From NCBI GenBank assembly GCA_002189105.1, contig NIOB01000003.1, positions 1 to 64,000 of the forward strand: 64,000 nucleotides of DNA. The letters run 5' to 3'. Within the stretch, counting starts at the first letter, position 1, and every line of letters begins with the position of its first letter. The notes under the pieces were generated by a model. It made no database searches. It had not been told where the DNA came from and saw nothing but the letters and a program-made list of their open reading frames with translations. The position numbers were made by a program, and so were the translations under genes. This stretch comes from Saccharibacillus soli. Its GTDB lineage: Bacteria; Bacillota; Bacilli; Paenibacillales; Paenibacillaceae. Of this stretch, positions 44,771 through 54,162 are shown in pieces.

Positions 44771-44932
44771 TGTCCTCTCCCTTCCCGAATCCTTTCTCTA
44801 ACTTTCATTCCTGCGCCTGAAAAAAGAACCCGCCGAACCGCAGCGTATCTTCGTTCGCCACATCCCGCGGATGGAGCGCCCCGAAAACACGGCTCGCGGC
44901 CGGACAGGTTCGTCTTACTGGTATATGCTGCT

Positions 44933-45526
44933 TCAATCCTTGATGAGGGCCAGACATTCCGCCCGCTGCGCTGCATCGTTGCGAAGTACACCGCGTACGG
45001 CGGTCGTGACTGTCTTGCTGCCCGGCTTCTTGACGCCGCGTGCGCACATGCACAGATGCTCACCTTCGACGACAACCATCACGCCCTTGGGCTGAAGAAC
45101 TTCCACCAGAAGGTCAGCGATCTGCGTCGTAATGCGCTCCTGCACCTGAAGACGGCGCGTTACGGCTTCGGCCAACCGAGCGAACTTGCTCAGGCCGGCA
45201 ATGCGACCGTTCGGAATATATCCGATGTGAATCTTGCCGAAGAACGGAGCCATGTGATGTTCGCACTGGCTGTAATACACAATGTCCTTCACGATGACCA
45301 GTTCTTCATGATGTTCGTCGAAGGTTACGCCCAATGCTTCCCGAGGGTCTACACTGTATCCGGCAAAGATCTCCTCGTACATCCGAGTCACACGAGCCGG
45401 AGTCTCCAGCAGCCCTTCCCGCTGTGGATTCTCCCCGATCAGCTCCAAAATCTTGGCGATATGGTGCTCGATCTGCTCACGATTGTCGCCAACCTGCTTA
45501 TTTGTATAGTCGTTCACGCCGGACAT
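44933..45526 (-). CDS. folE: GTP cyclohydrolase I
   Basis: A 197-residue enzyme that converts GTP to 7,8-dihydroneopterin triphosphate, the first step of folate (and, with QueD, queuosine) synthesis. Diagnostic residues are the zinc ligands in [18 protein letters not shown] and [13 protein letters not shown], plus [30 protein letters not shown] stands 8 bases before the ATG at 45526, although the frame is open further upstream. It lies 97 bp after yneF on the same strand. The presence of queG 800 bp further upstream could be coincidental. Confidence 0.97.
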   Translation of the reverse strand: MSGVNDYTNKQVGDNREQIEHHIAKILELIGENPQREGLLETPARVTRMYEEIFAGYSVDPREALGVTFDEHHEELVIVKDIVYYSQCEHHMAPFFGKIHIGYIPNGRIAGLSKFARLAEAVTRRLQVQERITTQIADLLVEVLQPKGVMVVVEGEHLCMCARGVKKPGSKTVTTAVRGVLRNDAAQRAECLALIKD

Positions 45527-45622
45527 GTTCCGTTCCTCCTTACCTGATGCACCAGACGCCTTGGGATAAATCCATTCGTCTGACGCATTTACCGGGCTTC
45601 TGTTCAAACCCGGAGGACGCGT

Positions 45623-45904
45623 TTATCTTCTCCGCTTGTTGGGAGGAAACGCATTGCCTTTAGGCGCTTTGCCTCCAGGCATTCCGCCTGGCATGCCGCC
45701 GCCGTTTTTCTTCATCATCTGCTGTGCCTGCTGCATTTGTTTGCCGTTGAGGTTATACCCCATCTGCTTGGCCATTTTTTGCAGCATTTCCGGGTCGTTC
45801 TGCATGTTCGTAAGCTGACGGCGCAGATAGTACACGCCAATAAAGAACCCGCCGACCAAACCGACGATCAATGTGACGATCGGTATCACGTAATTCCACC
45901 ACAT
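45623..45904 (-). CDS. yneF: YneF family membrane protein (UPF0154)
   Basis: A 93-residue protein with one N-terminal membrane helix (IPIVTLIVGLVGGFFIGVYY) followed by the conserved block LRRQLTNMQNDPEMLQKMAK and QMGYNLNGKQMQQAQQMM of the YneF family. The tail is Gly/Met/Pro- and Lys/Arg-rich (GGGMPGGMPGGKAPK), longer than in Bacillus. Function unknown. The ATG at 45904 has GGGGTG nine bases before it; an earlier in-frame start is less supported. Confidence 0.88.
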   Translation of the reverse strand: MWWNYVIPIVTLIVGLVGGFFIGVYYLRRQLTNMQNDPEMLQKMAKQMGYNLNGKQMQQAQQMMKKNGGGMPGGMPGGKAPKGNAFPPNKRRR

Positions 45905-46326
45905 CGTTGATGTCACCCCACGTTTTTTTGCTGTGTCTATGCGTACGCTGCGCCGCTTTGTGACCTGGCACGAATGCACTGCACCTATCCAGGAAAGTCC
46001 CTGTAAGCTTCACGTGTAATCCAAGAGCCATTTGTCACAAATAAACGCAAAGACGCACGTATCAAGTGTAGCACGCGGCGGCGGCTGCCGCAATTTATAA
46101 TTCCCGATGGGAAGCGTGAAAAATACGGCGCAGAGACTCATGAAAAAGGCAGGTTGACGGCTGGACAGTCGAGTCACTTTATAGTCAGTCACTGAGACAA
46201 GTCACCCGGGCAGGTCACTACAGTACGTTAGGATCGTCAGTCACTGTGAAACGAGATTCGCATGCCCAAGCCTAACGGTCTGGCTCCCGATCCTTGCCTG
46301 CGACCTGATGATTCAGATCCGATGGT
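45905..46326. other. Intergenic region with short GTCACT repeats
   Basis: A 422 bp gap between yneF and the queG fusion. Near 46170-46250 the string AGTCACT or GTCACT recurs several times (GAGTCACTT, CAGTCACTG, GGTCACTA, CAGTCACTG) at irregular 15-30 bp spacing. No gene, terminator or promoter could be assigned with confidence. Confidence 0.4.
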
Positions 46327-48291
46327 TCAGATCCGACTGTTCAATACACGTTCTTCGATCGCCAGCAGTTTCTCCTTGATGTCCAGGCCTCCTGCATAAC
46401 CGACCAGCTTGCCGTTCGTGCCAACCACCCGATGGCAGGGCAGGATCAGCGGCAGCGGATTGCGATTATTGGCGCCGCCTACGGCGCGAACCGCTGTTGG
46501 GCGACCCACCGCTTCGGCGATATGCTTGTAGGAAACTTTCTCGCCATAGCCAATCTGTCCCAACGCACGCCATACCTCAACCTGAAACGGCGTGCCGCGC
46601 AGATCCAGCGGCAGATCGAAACCCTCCCGGCGGCCTGTCAGATACTCAAACAGCTGCTTCTTATACGGCTTGATGCTGTCCGGACGCCGGACAATCTCCG
46701 CGCCGCGGCCGAACCAGCGCTTCGCCCACAGCGTAAGCTTTGCCGATACATCATCGAACGTGCCAAAATCAACGCGGCACAGTCCACTGCCGCTTGCCGT
46801 CAGCACCAGCGGCCCAATCGGCGACTGCATCTCGTCATAGACGAGAGGTTCAGCCACCAGCAGGGCCGGGGCAGGCGGCGCTGCGGCGCGAAGCGCCTGT
46901 GTAGGCGCGACTTCGTCCGCGCCAGAACCTGCTTCGCCCTGCGCGACTTCGTCCGCGCCAGCACCCGCTTCGCCCTGCGCGACTTCGTCCGCGCCAGCAC
47001 CCGCTTCGCCCTGCGCGACCTCGTCCGCGCCAGCACCCGCTTCGCTCCCTCCGAGCCGAACATCCGGCTCGGAAGCCCGGCCGCGCCGCGAAGGGTCACC
47101 CTTCGCGGGACGCGGCCTGCGGCCCTCGCGCACTTCGCTCAGCGCGAGCGAGATGCGCTCAAGCACTTCCTCATCCTGCTCCAGCGTCTGAGCGGCGAGC
47201 AGGGCTTCTTCGGCTGCGGAGCCGCCGATTCGGCCAATCGACCACGCGGCGGTGCCGCGCATGACCGGACGCGGATCGCTGCCGAGTACCTCGATCAGCT
47301 TGGGCAGGGCCGCCTCGTCCTTGAAGTTGCCCAGCGCGATCACGGCGTTGCGCTGGATGGGCCCCCGGCCGCGCCAGGCAGCGGCCGTCTCACCGAACTG
47401 CTCCTTGAACTGCCGGTTGCTCAGATCGAGCAGAGGCAGCAGGAGCGGCTTGGCTTTCTCGGGGTCGGGCTGCAATTGATCGTGATGCGGCCAATGTTTG
47501 CCTTTATTTTTTGGGCAGACGATCTGGCAGGTATCGCAGCCGTATAAGCGGTTGCCGATCTTCATCATGAACTCTTCCGTAAGCAGCCCCTTGGTCTGCG
47601 TCAGGAACGACACGCAGCGCTGTGCGTTCAGCTCCCCCGGCCCAACCAGCGCACCCGTTGGACAGGCATCGATGCAGCGCGTGCAGTCGCCGCAGTCCTC
47701 CTGTACCTCTTGATCCGGTGCAAAGGGAATATTGGTAATCAGCTCACCCAGATAGATCCACGAACCGTATTTGGGCGAGATAATCATGCAGTTTTTCCCC
47801 TGAAAGCCAATGCCCGCCCGATGCGCGACCGCACGATCCGACAGCACACCGGTATCGACCATATCGACCACATTCGCCCATGGCACCCGCTCCTTGATGA
47901 AGGCAATCAGCCGCTGCATCGCTTCGCGCAGCACATGATGATAATCGCGTCCCCAGGCGGAACGCGCCATCATCCCCCGGGTGCGGCCGGGTTCGGACTT
48001 GGGCGCATTCTCCAGCTTGGAAGGATAAGCGACCGCAATGGCAATCAGCGACTGTGGATCTTCATGACTGAGCGCGGGATAGGTCCGTTTGTCCAGATCC
48101 GGCTCCTCGAAGCCTGATTCATACCCTTTTGCGCGGTGCTGCTCCAGCCTCACCCGCAGCGACAGAAAAGGGTCCGCCGCAGCAAATCCAATATCGTCGA
48201 TGCCGAGTGAAGGTGCCGCTTCGATAATTTCCTGCTTTAACGCTTCCCAGGAAGCTGTATGTGTGCCTTCGCCGCCTGCTCTTTTTTCCAT
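46327..48291 (-). CDS. queG: Epoxyqueuosine reductase fused to O6-alkylguanine-DNA alkyltransferase
   Basis: A 654-residue two-enzyme fusion. Residues 15-395 are QueG, the cobalamin-dependent reductase for the last step of queuosine tRNA modification: VDTGVLSDRAVAHRAGIGF (catalytic Asp), two 4Fe-4S motifs CGDCTRCIDACPTGA and YGCDTCQIVCPKN, and a HEAT-repeat C-terminus (RNAVIALGNFKDEAALPKL). Residues 420-465 are a linker with four AGADEVAQGEAG-type repeats. Residues 485-650 are an Ogt-type methyltransferase with the helix-turn-helix KVSYKHIAEAVGRPTAVRAVG and active-site PCHRVVGTNGKLVGYAGGL. Each enzyme looks complete. AAGGAGGA precedes the ATG. No internal start with a ribosome site separates the halves. 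Confidence 0.93.
   Translation of the reverse strand: MEKRAGGEGTHTASWEALKQEIIEAAPSLGIDDIGFAAADPFLSLRVRLEQHRAKGYESGFEEPDLDKRTYPALSHEDPQSLIAIAVAYPSKLENAPKSEPGRTRGMMARSAWGRDYHHVLREAMQRLIAFIKERVPWANVVDMVDTGVLSDRAVAHRAGIGFQGKNCMIISPKYGSWIYLGELITNIPFAPDQEVQEDCGDCTRCIDACPTGALVGPGELNAQRCVSFLTQTKGLLTEEFMMKIGNRLYGCDTCQIVCPKNKGKHWPHHDQLQPDPEKAKPLLLPLLDLSNRQFKEQFGETAAAWRGRGPIQRNAVIALGNFKDEAALPKLIEVLGSDPRPVMRGTAAWSIGRIGGSAAEEALLAAQTLEQDEEVLERISLALSEVREGRRPRPAKGDPSRRGRASEPDVRLGGSEAGAGADEVAQGEAGAGADEVAQGEAGAGADEVAQGEAGSGADEVAPTQALRAAAPPAPALLVAEPLVYDEMQSPIGPLVLTASGSGLCRVDFGTFDDVSAKLTLWAKRWFGRGAEIVRRPDSIKPYKKQLFEYLTGRREGFDLPLDLRGTPFQVEVWRALGQIGYGEKVSYKHIAEAVGRPTAVRAVGGANNRNPLPLILPCHRVVGTNGKLVGYAGGLDIKEKLLAIEERVLNSRI
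46907..47050. repeat. 36 bp tandem repeat within the queG-ogt linker
   Basis: Four near-identical 36 bp units (starting near 46907, 46943, 46979 and 47015) encode the 12-residue period GAGADEVAQGEA of the interdomain linker. Units 2-3 are nearly perfect copies, suggesting recent expansion by slippage or unequal crossover. They stay in frame and do not break the gene. Confidence 0.85.
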
Positions 48292-48692
48292 GGTCTGAAT
48301 TCCTCCTTCCTTTCCTGCATATCGTTGTCCAAGATGTCCATCCTTCTATAAAGAACAGCAGCGCCGAGACGTGCTGCGCAAGGTATTCTTGTCATCGCCA
48401 TCTGATGAGAGTATCGGCACTCGAGCCACTCTCTATTGTACCGTAAAAAGGTTCAAGATTGAGCCGATCCTCTGCATTCTGCCTTTGCAAAATAAAAAGT
48501 TCTCCCAATTAAAAAATAAAAAGCACGCCCGCACTCTCCGACCTCCGAAGCGGCACTGCCGCCATACGGAAGCCCGAGGACTCGGGCATGCTATGTGAAA
48601 GATAACGGTTCCTTTCCGGGGAACCGAAGATTGTCTTCTCTAACGGTCTATCCGCTCCCCGCGGATGGCCGTGCTTGAAGCGTGTGCAGTTC
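48292..48692. other. Intergenic region without a recognised gene
   Basis: A 400 bp gap upstream of queG and downstream of a GNAT gene. It contains two short hairpins, GCCCGAGGACTCGGGC near 48573 and GGTTCC/GGAACC near 48608, neither followed by a clear T-run. Nothing else is seen. Confidence 0.4.
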
Positions 48693-49118
48693 TTAGTTGA
48701 CTGCCAGAATACTGAGCTTCTGAAACGCGTTCAAGATGCGGTTGGCGCCGTATCCCATCGCTTCATACAGAGGGAACGCAGGTGAGTTATGTTCATCACC
48801 CGACACGAAGATGTGGCTGACTTTGCGCTGTTGGAAACGACCTTCCATCTTGGCGACCAGAGCTTTACCAATGCCCTGACGACGATAATCCGGATGTACG
48901 GCGATTCGATAATAACAGCCCATATTTCGCTCGATCGTGCCGATCAGCACGCCGACCAGTTCGTCCCCGTCTTCGGCTACCAGGATCAGTTCCGAGTCCC
49001 ACGACAGTTGTCTGGAGAACGGTCCAATCGTCTTTTCATAACATTCTTCGGATAAAGCAACCTGTAGAAGTTCCGTGATGCGGCCGGAATCACTCAACTG
49101 AAAAGAACGAACGTTCAT
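48693..49118 (-). CDS. GNAT family N-acetyltransferase
   Basis: A 141-residue acetyltransferase. MNVRSFQLSDSGRITELL begins the fold; the CoA motif is YRIAVHPDYRRQGIGKALVA near residue 70, followed by VSGDEHNSPAFPLYEAMGY. The frame is open to 49235, but AAGGGGA seven bases before the ATG at 49118 fixes the start. Substrate unknown; it stands alone. Confidence 0.9.
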   Translation of the reverse strand: MNVRSFQLSDSGRITELLQVALSEECYEKTIGPFSRQLSWDSELILVAEDGDELVGVLIGTIERNMGCYYRIAVHPDYRRQGIGKALVAKMEGRFQQRKVSHIFVSGDEHNSPAFPLYEAMGYGANRILNAFQKLSILAVN

Positions 49119-49661
49119 GCTTGAATCCCCTTCTTCTTTGGAAATGGCAGCTAATGCGAAACGCGGCGTGCGAAGTTTCACGGCGAAGGAGCAATTCTTC
49201 ATCAGCTCTCGCCCTATTCGCACCATGAAAATCATCGTTCGGAGTTTTTCGCAAACGCTTACTTGAATCAGGTTTTTACAGAAAGAAAGACGTGGGTTTA
49301 CAAAAAAGGCAGAAAAAAAACGTGGATTACAGCGGTTTTACTTTCCACACACGCTTATTAAACCACATGTGACACAAAAAAACATTACTTTTCTTTTGTG
49401 AGCGTTTGAGTTTCTGCTTTTTCGTCCGTCTAACGACCTATTTTTTCCAGTGTTTCGGTCATGGCTGCCGCTTCATCATAAACGAAGTTCTTTTTACAAC
49501 GGTATGATATTTTTAACAATTCCCCTCTCCCTGTTCAAAAGCTTCACTCATTCTTCATCTTGCCTGCAATCCTCTGAAGGGCGGCTTGCAAACCACTGCC
49601 ACGCCTGGATTTGTATGATTTTTGGCACAGACAATAGGGGATATGACGAGAAACTGACCTA
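49119..49661. other. Intergenic region upstream of sodA
   Basis: About 540 bp, A/T-rich at 49290-49520, between the leftward GNAT gene and the sodA promoter. No gene or RNA recognised. The string GATTTGTATGATTTT at 49609 recurs at 52452 before the YvbH-like gene; its meaning is unclear. Confidence 0.4.
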
Positions 49662-49690
49662 TTGATTTAAAGAATTTGTTCCTGTTTAAT
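49662..49690 (+). promoter_or_regulatory. Probable sodA promoter
   Basis: -35 TTGATT (49662-49667), 17 bp spacer, -10 TTTAAT (49685-49690), about 100 bp before the sodA start. An AAGGAGG string at 49691 just after it is not followed by a sensible open frame. Confidence 0.5.
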
Positions 49691-49790
49691 AAGGAGGTAA
49701 GGACGTCCCTTTGTACATCCTGTGTTCCATTCACCATCTTTAACGCGGGTAACGTCGTTAAATCCAACTCAAGCAGGAGGTAATCTTATC

Positions 49791-50402
49791 ATGGCTTTTG
49801 AACTGCCAGCACTGCCGTACTCGAACGATGCGCTTGAACCACATATCGACGCACAAACGATGGAAATCCACCACGATCGCCATCACAACACATATGTTAC
49901 CAACCTCAACAATGCCCTGGAGAGCGCTCCTGAACTGCAAAGCAAGAGCCTCGAAGAGCTGATCGGCGATCTGGACAGCGTTCCGGAAAGCATCCGTACA
50001 GCCGTTCGCAACAACGGCGGCGGCCACCACAACCACAGCCTGTTCTGGACCGTAATCGGACCAAACGGCGGCGGCGCTCCATCGGGCGACCTGGCTGCGG
50101 CAATCGACAGCGAACTCGGCGGATTCGATAAATTCAAAGAAGACTTCGCTAAAGCCGCAACAACTCGTTTCGGCAGCGGCTGGGCATGGCTCGTCGTTGG
50201 CAAAGACGGCAAGCTGGCTGTAACAAGCACGCCTAACCAAGACAGCCCAATCATGGAAGGCCAAACGCCAATCCTGGGTCTGGACGTATGGGAGCATGCT
50301 TACTACCTGAAATTCCAAAACAAACGCCCGGATTATATCGCAACATTCTGGAACGTTGTAAACTGGGATGAAGTAGCTAAACGTTACGCAGCTGCAAAAT
50401 AA
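49791..50402 (+). CDS. sodA: Superoxide dismutase (Mn/Fe type)
   Basis: A 203-residue cytoplasmic dismutase. The four metal ligands are visible in [13 protein letters not shown] (His27 type), [11 protein letters not shown] (His82 type) and the closing [19 protein letters not shown] (Asp and His). [11 protein letters not shown] and the glutamine position in FGSGWAWLV favour manganese, as in other Firmicutes. GCAGGAGG lies 10 bases before the ATG. Monocistronic with its own promoter and terminator. Confidence 0.97.
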   Translation: MAFELPALPYSNDALEPHIDAQTMEIHHDRHHNTYVTNLNNALESAPELQSKSLEELIGDLDSVPESIRTAVRNNGGGHHNHSLFWTVIGPNGGGAPSGDLAAAIDSELGGFDKFKEDFAKAATTRFGSGWAWLVVGKDGKLAVTSTPNQDSPIMEGQTPILGLDVWEHAYYLKFQNKRPDYIATFWNVVNWDEVAKRYAAAK

Positions 50403-50513
50403 ATTCGCTGATCTGCCTTGTCGCCCGATAAGCGGCGGCACGCAATCAACGATCTACTGTGATCGATCCCTACGAATGGAATGGATGCGTATGAATCGGT
50501 CAAGTTGAATAGA

Positions 50514-50547
50514 AAAAGCAGCCCGGTCACCGGGCTGCTTTTTTTGT
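50514..50547 (+). terminator. sodA terminator
   Basis: AAAGCAGCCCGGT pairs with CCGGGCTGCTTT around a minimal CA loop, followed by TTTT. About 110 bp after the sodA stop; the A-tract on the left means it can also act on mutY from the other side. Confidence 0.85.
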
Positions 50548-50644
50548 CGTCTATCTATTTTGTCGTCCACCACTCAGAAAAGCGGGAGGCTGCACGCTGC
50601 AAAGTCTACCCAATGCCTCCGCGTCTACCTGTCTAACTCCGCGC

Positions 50645-51919
50645 CTATGCTTGATCTCCTTCAAAATACCGATTCAAAATATTTAAGAACAGGTTCGGGA
50701 AGGCAATGCTCTGCATATCTTCCCGCGAGATCCAGCGCCATTCCTCTGCGTTCTCCCCGACTCCCGCACCGGCTTCCCCTGAAGCTGCTTCCTCTTCCAT
50801 TCCGATCGCTTCTGGAACAGCCGTCTCATACGGTACGCCGCTCTCGGCAGCCAACAGCGCCAGCGCTTCCGGTTCTTCATGGGCAATCAGCACTCTCATT
50901 GTCCAATGAATATGACTAAACGTATGCTCCGCCGTCATATACGGCGACATCGGCGACCAGGTCAACCCGCGATCTTCCAGCAGTTCTTCCAACTGCACGA
51001 CGTCAAGCCCCAGATCCTCACCGCCGACGGCAATATGCGGCAGTTCCCACATCGAAGCCAGCAGCCCTGTCTTGGGACGACGGCGAACCAGCACACGGCC
51101 TTCGCGTTCGCCCGAACCTTCCAGCAGCACAGCGAGGCGCTGCTCAGGTCGCGGCTTCTTGGCCTTGGTCTTGATCGGCAGTTCCCGCTCCATGCCTTCA
51201 ATCCGTCCCCGGCAGTGTTCCATAACCGGACAGATCAGGCAGTGCGGTGATTTGGGCGTGCAGATTAAGGCGCCCAGCTCCATCAGCGCCTGGTTGAAGT
51301 CAGATGCACGACCTTCCGGGATCAGTGCCGGAATCATCTTCTCCATCGCCACGCGCGTCTTGGGCTTGGCAATGTCGTCTTCAATCAGGAAATACCGCGA
51401 TAGCACCCGCATGACATTGCCATCCACCGCCGGTTCCGGCTGATTAAAGGCGATGCTCAGGATCGCTCCAGCCGTGTACGGCCCAACGCCCTTGAGCGCA
51501 AAAACATGCTCACGTTCCGACGGCATCTGTCCGCCGTGCAGTTCAACGATCTGCTGGGCCGCCGCTTGTAGATTGCGGGCACGCGAGTAGTAGCCCAATC
51601 CTTCCCACATCTTCACGACATCTTCCTGCGGCGCTTCAGCCAGGTCCTGAATCGTGGGGAACCGTTCAATGAAGCGGTTGAAATAAGGAATCACCGTGTC
51701 TACACGTGTCTGCTGGAGCATGATCTCCGATACCCAGATGAAGTAGGGATCGCGGTGGCGGCGCCACGGCAGATCCCGCTTGCTGCGATCATACCAGATC
51801 AGAAGCTCCCGGCTAAAATACGCCCGGCTCTCTTCCGCTTCAATCGCTCCGATTTTCTCCTGCGCGGCACGTTCCAATTGCTTGGGTTCTTGCTCCATAT
51901 TCTGATTATCCATACTCAT
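50645..51919 (-). CDS. mutY: A/G-specific adenine glycosylase
   Basis: A 424-residue base-excision enzyme that removes adenine opposite 8-oxoguanine. The catalytic part has WVSEIMLQQTRVDTVIPY (with the catalytic Glu), the helix-hairpin-helix LKGVGPYTAGAILSIAF followed by the catalytic Asp in AVDGNVMRVLSR. The 4Fe-4S loop is CTPKSPHCLICPVMEHC. The C-terminal third is a NUDIX-like 8-oxoguanine domain, with a Glu/Ala/Gly-rich insert near residue 385. Its ATG overlaps the acpS stop (ATGA), so it is translated together with acpS. Confidence 0.95.
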   Translation of the reverse strand: MSMDNQNMEQEPKQLERAAQEKIGAIEAEESRAYFSRELLIWYDRSKRDLPWRRHRDPYFIWVSEIMLQQTRVDTVIPYFNRFIERFPTIQDLAEAPQEDVVKMWEGLGYYSRARNLQAAAQQIVELHGGQMPSEREHVFALKGVGPYTAGAILSIAFNQPEPAVDGNVMRVLSRYFLIEDDIAKPKTRVAMEKMIPALIPEGRASDFNQALMELGALICTPKSPHCLICPVMEHCRGRIEGMERELPIKTKAKKPRPEQRLAVLLEGSGEREGRVLVRRRPKTGLLASMWELPHIAVGGEDLGLDVVQLEELLEDRGLTWSPMSPYMTAEHTFSHIHWTMRVLIAHEEPEALALLAAESGVPYETAVPEAIGMEEEAASGEAGAGVGENAEEWRWISREDMQSIAFPNLFLNILNRYFEGDQA

Positions 51920-52320
51920 GGCGTCGCTTCTGTCCTTTCCACTACGGCGAAGGCCGAAGCCATTCCCGGTTGATGCGTAATGCTTAGATGTATGACATAA
52001 CCGTTCCCGCCCGGAAGCTTCAGCCTCTCCCAAGCCTGCTGAGATAACGTCACCTGCGGCTTGCCCAGCGTATCCGGTACAATCTCAATGTCTTCAAAGC
52101 CAATCTGGGCGCCGATTCCGGTACCCAATGCTTTGACGATGGCTTCCTTGGCTGCGAAGCGTCCCGCGACAAATTCCGCTCGCTTGGGTCCGCGCAGCCG
52201 GGCAATCTCCAACTCCGCAGAAGTTAATACCCGCTGCACAAACCGCTCACCCTGCCGTCCGTCCAGCAGCTTGGCAACGCGGCCGATTTCCAGTAAATCG
52301 TGACCGATTCCGTAAATCAT
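51916..52320 (-). CDS. acpS: Holo-[acyl-carrier-protein] synthase
   Basis: A 134-residue phosphopantetheinyl transferase that activates acyl carrier protein for fatty-acid synthesis. MIYGIGHDLLEIGRV holds the Mg-binding Asp, and AGRFAAKEAIVKALGTG holds the Glu/Lys signature; HLSITHQPGMASAFAVVE closes the fold. GGAGGAG precedes the ATG by 7 bases. First gene of a coupled pair with mutY (4 bp overlap). Confidence 0.96.
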   Translation of the reverse strand: MIYGIGHDLLEIGRVAKLLDGRQGERFVQRVLTSAELEIARLRGPKRAEFVAGRFAAKEAIVKALGTGIGAQIGFEDIEIVPDTLGKPQVTLSQQAWERLKLPGGNGYVIHLSITHQPGMASAFAVVERTEATP

Positions 52321-52540
52321 TTCATTGCTCCTCCGCTTCGTGCCCTGAATGTATCAACCTATATTGTATCAGGAGAAACAATCGAACTCCAGTTCCTCTT
52401 TCTGTCCGCGCTGCTTCTTTGCCGAACGCTTCGCATTGAAAAGAAACCCTGATTTGTATGATTTTCGGTGTGTATCGAGTAGAATAAGTTCAGCAGGACA
52501 GCCTGGGCGATCCTGACCTCATAATGAAAGGTGGATTTTT

Positions 52541-53158
52541 TTGTCCCGTAACATTTTCTCCCGCATGACCTCCGACCTTACCGGAATGTCCGACAATTGC
52601 AAGGTCATCCCTCCGTCCGAATTTGCCAAATGCCAAGCGCAAGCTTACGTATTCACGGAAATGAACGAGAAACTCTACTTCGTGCTCAAGTCTGCCAAAG
52701 ACGAATATGCGTTCACGAACATCGGCCTGATCCACGTTGATGGAGAAAAAGCGATCAGCAGCAAACGTCAGGTGCTGCGCTACAACTATTTTGAACATAC
52801 GCCGACGAACGTAATCCTGGAAACGGCAGGCACGGTCGATCTCGACGTCGAAATCAAGTTCACGTTGGGACAGAATTTCTCGATTGACGTGGTCAAAGCG
52901 CATCTGGAACAGCTGACCGTGCTCTACAAGATCCTGACCTTGATCGGCATGACCAAACACGAATACGCGCGGCACTGGGCTTTGGTCGAACGCAGCTTCG
53001 AGCACAGCCGCGACGCGGTAGGGCGGATGTCGAGCAGCGGCAGCGCAAGTTCGGAATACCGTGCCATTCTCCAGCATGCACAGACCGAACTGCTGGCCGC
53101 CTACGAAAAATACCATCCTCAAGAGTATGACGCGGCTTTTGAACTATACCTTTCCTAG
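52541..53158 (+). CDS. YvbH-like PH-domain protein
   Basis: A 205-residue soluble protein of the Bacillus YvbH type: a bacterial PH domain (residues 1-125, with MNEKLYFVLKSAKDEYAFTN, GLIHVDGEKAISSKR, and ETAGTVDLDVEIKFTLGQNFSIDV) followed by the helical oligomerisation region (residues 125-200). Function unknown. The start is TTG at 52541: GAAAGGTGG lies 7 bases upstream and the family begins at this point, whereas the first ATG would remove residues 1-8. Upstream TAGAAT near 52480 may be its -10 box. Confidence 0.88.
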   Translation: MSRNIFSRMTSDLTGMSDNCKVIPPSEFAKCQAQAYVFTEMNEKLYFVLKSAKDEYAFTNIGLIHVDGEKAISSKRQVLRYNYFEHTPTNVILETAGTVDLDVEIKFTLGQNFSIDVVKAHLEQLTVLYKILTLIGMTKHEYARHWALVERSFEHSRDAVGRMSSSGSASSEYRAILQHAQTELLAAYEKYHPQEYDAAFELYLS

Positions 53159-53220
53159 CAGGATGCCCGCAGCGTTTGCTGTCTGATCCTCTTGACACTC
53201 TCGCCTTTTTCTCTGCCAAT

Positions 53221-53255
53221 CCAAAAAGGACCAGGCCGACAGGCCAGGTCCTCTT
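53221..53255 (-). terminator. nadE terminator
   Basis: On the minus strand GGACC(T)GGCC pairs with GGCC(T)GGTCC around TGTC, followed by TTTTT; about 90 bp after the nadE stop. The opposite strand serves the convergent YvbH-like gene less well (short T-run). Confidence 0.75.
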
Positions 53256-53346
53256 GGAGCATGAAGCTTGTGAAATATCTCGGCAATCCAGGGTGAAGCC
53301 TTCCTACGCGACGATGGGAGCCATAAGCAGCGCTGATCGCGGCTGC

Positions 53347-54162
53347 TTAGATGCCCGGAATCGGATTGCGTTTATGCGCCGTTCTCTTATAGAAGCTCTC
53401 CAGCAGTTCCTGGGCTTTTGGCGAGATTTCTCTGCCTTCCAGATAATCGCTGTTCTCATCATAAGTGATGCCCAGCTCCGTCTCATCCGTTTGACCGACC
53501 CACAATCCAGCTGTTGGCGCCTTCGTGACGATCTCCGCAGGAACACCCAGCGCACTCGCCACCTGGCGAACCTGGCGTTTGTTCAGCGTGGAGAGCGGTG
53601 TAATATCGACAGCTCCATCGCCCCACTTCGTGTAGAAGCCCGTGATCGCTTCCGAAGCGTGATCCGTGCCTACGACCAGCAGGTTCATCTCAAAAGACAG
53701 TGCGTACTGCACAACCATACGCGTTCTCGCTTTGATATTGCCCTTGCCTTTGTCCGTCATCTTGCGTGGGTTGCTGACATCAAGGTTCTCGAAGCTTTTC
53801 TCCACGGTCGAAGCGACATGATCCACAGCATCCTGAATGTTGGTCTCCACTGTATGGGTCAGGCCAAAAGCTTTCGCTGTGGCATAGCTGTGTTGAATGT
53901 CCGACTGCTCTCCGTAAGGCTGGAACACGCCCAACGTGATGTATTCCTTGCCCTGCTCCTGCGTCAGTTCGTCTGTCGCCCGTTTGCACAAGCCGGTGGC
54001 CACGGCACTATCCACACCGCCGCTGATCGCAATCAGCAGCCCATTGGTTCCCGAATCCAATACATACTTCTTCAGAAAATCAACCCGCTTGCGAATCTCC
54101 TGCTCCGGATCGATCGTAGGTTGTACGCCCAAATCGGCGATAATCTGTTGCTGCAAACTCAT
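53347..54162 (-). CDS. nadE: NH3-dependent NAD+ synthetase
   Basis: A 271-residue amidating ligase for the last step of NAD synthesis (nicotinate adenine dinucleotide plus ammonia and ATP). MSLQQQIIADLGVQP at the start is typical. The pyrophosphatase P-loop is AISGGVDSAVATGLC near residue 48. RTRMVVQYALSFEMNLLVVGTDHASEAITGFYT and TAGLWVGQTDETELGITYDE complete the active site. No glutaminase domain is fused, so free ammonia is used. AAAGGAGA precedes the ATG by 9 bases. Confidence 0.97.
   Translation of the reverse strand: MSLQQQIIADLGVQPTIDPEQEIRKRVDFLKKYVLDSGTNGLLIAISGGVDSAVATGLCKRATDELTQEQGKEYITLGVFQPYGEQSDIQHSYATAKAFGLTHTVETNIQDAVDHVASTVEKSFENLDVSNPRKMTDKGKGNIKARTRMVVQYALSFEMNLLVVGTDHASEAITGFYTKWGDGAVDITPLSTLNKRQVRQVASALGVPAEIVTKAPTAGLWVGQTDETELGITYDENSDYLEGREISPKAQELLESFYKRTAHKRNPIPGI

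Noticed and set aside
46907-47050. CRISPR-like 36 bp period
   Set aside because: No spacers; the units are contiguous, in frame and part of a protein linker.
46432-47547. A 371-codon plus-strand frame opposite the queG fusion
   Set aside because: It spans the GC-rich linker and is an antisense shadow; no start site.
49681-49745. Leader peptide gene before sodA
   Set aside because: An AAGGAGG string is present, but the only frames after it are about ten codons from a TTG and not conserved in any visible way.
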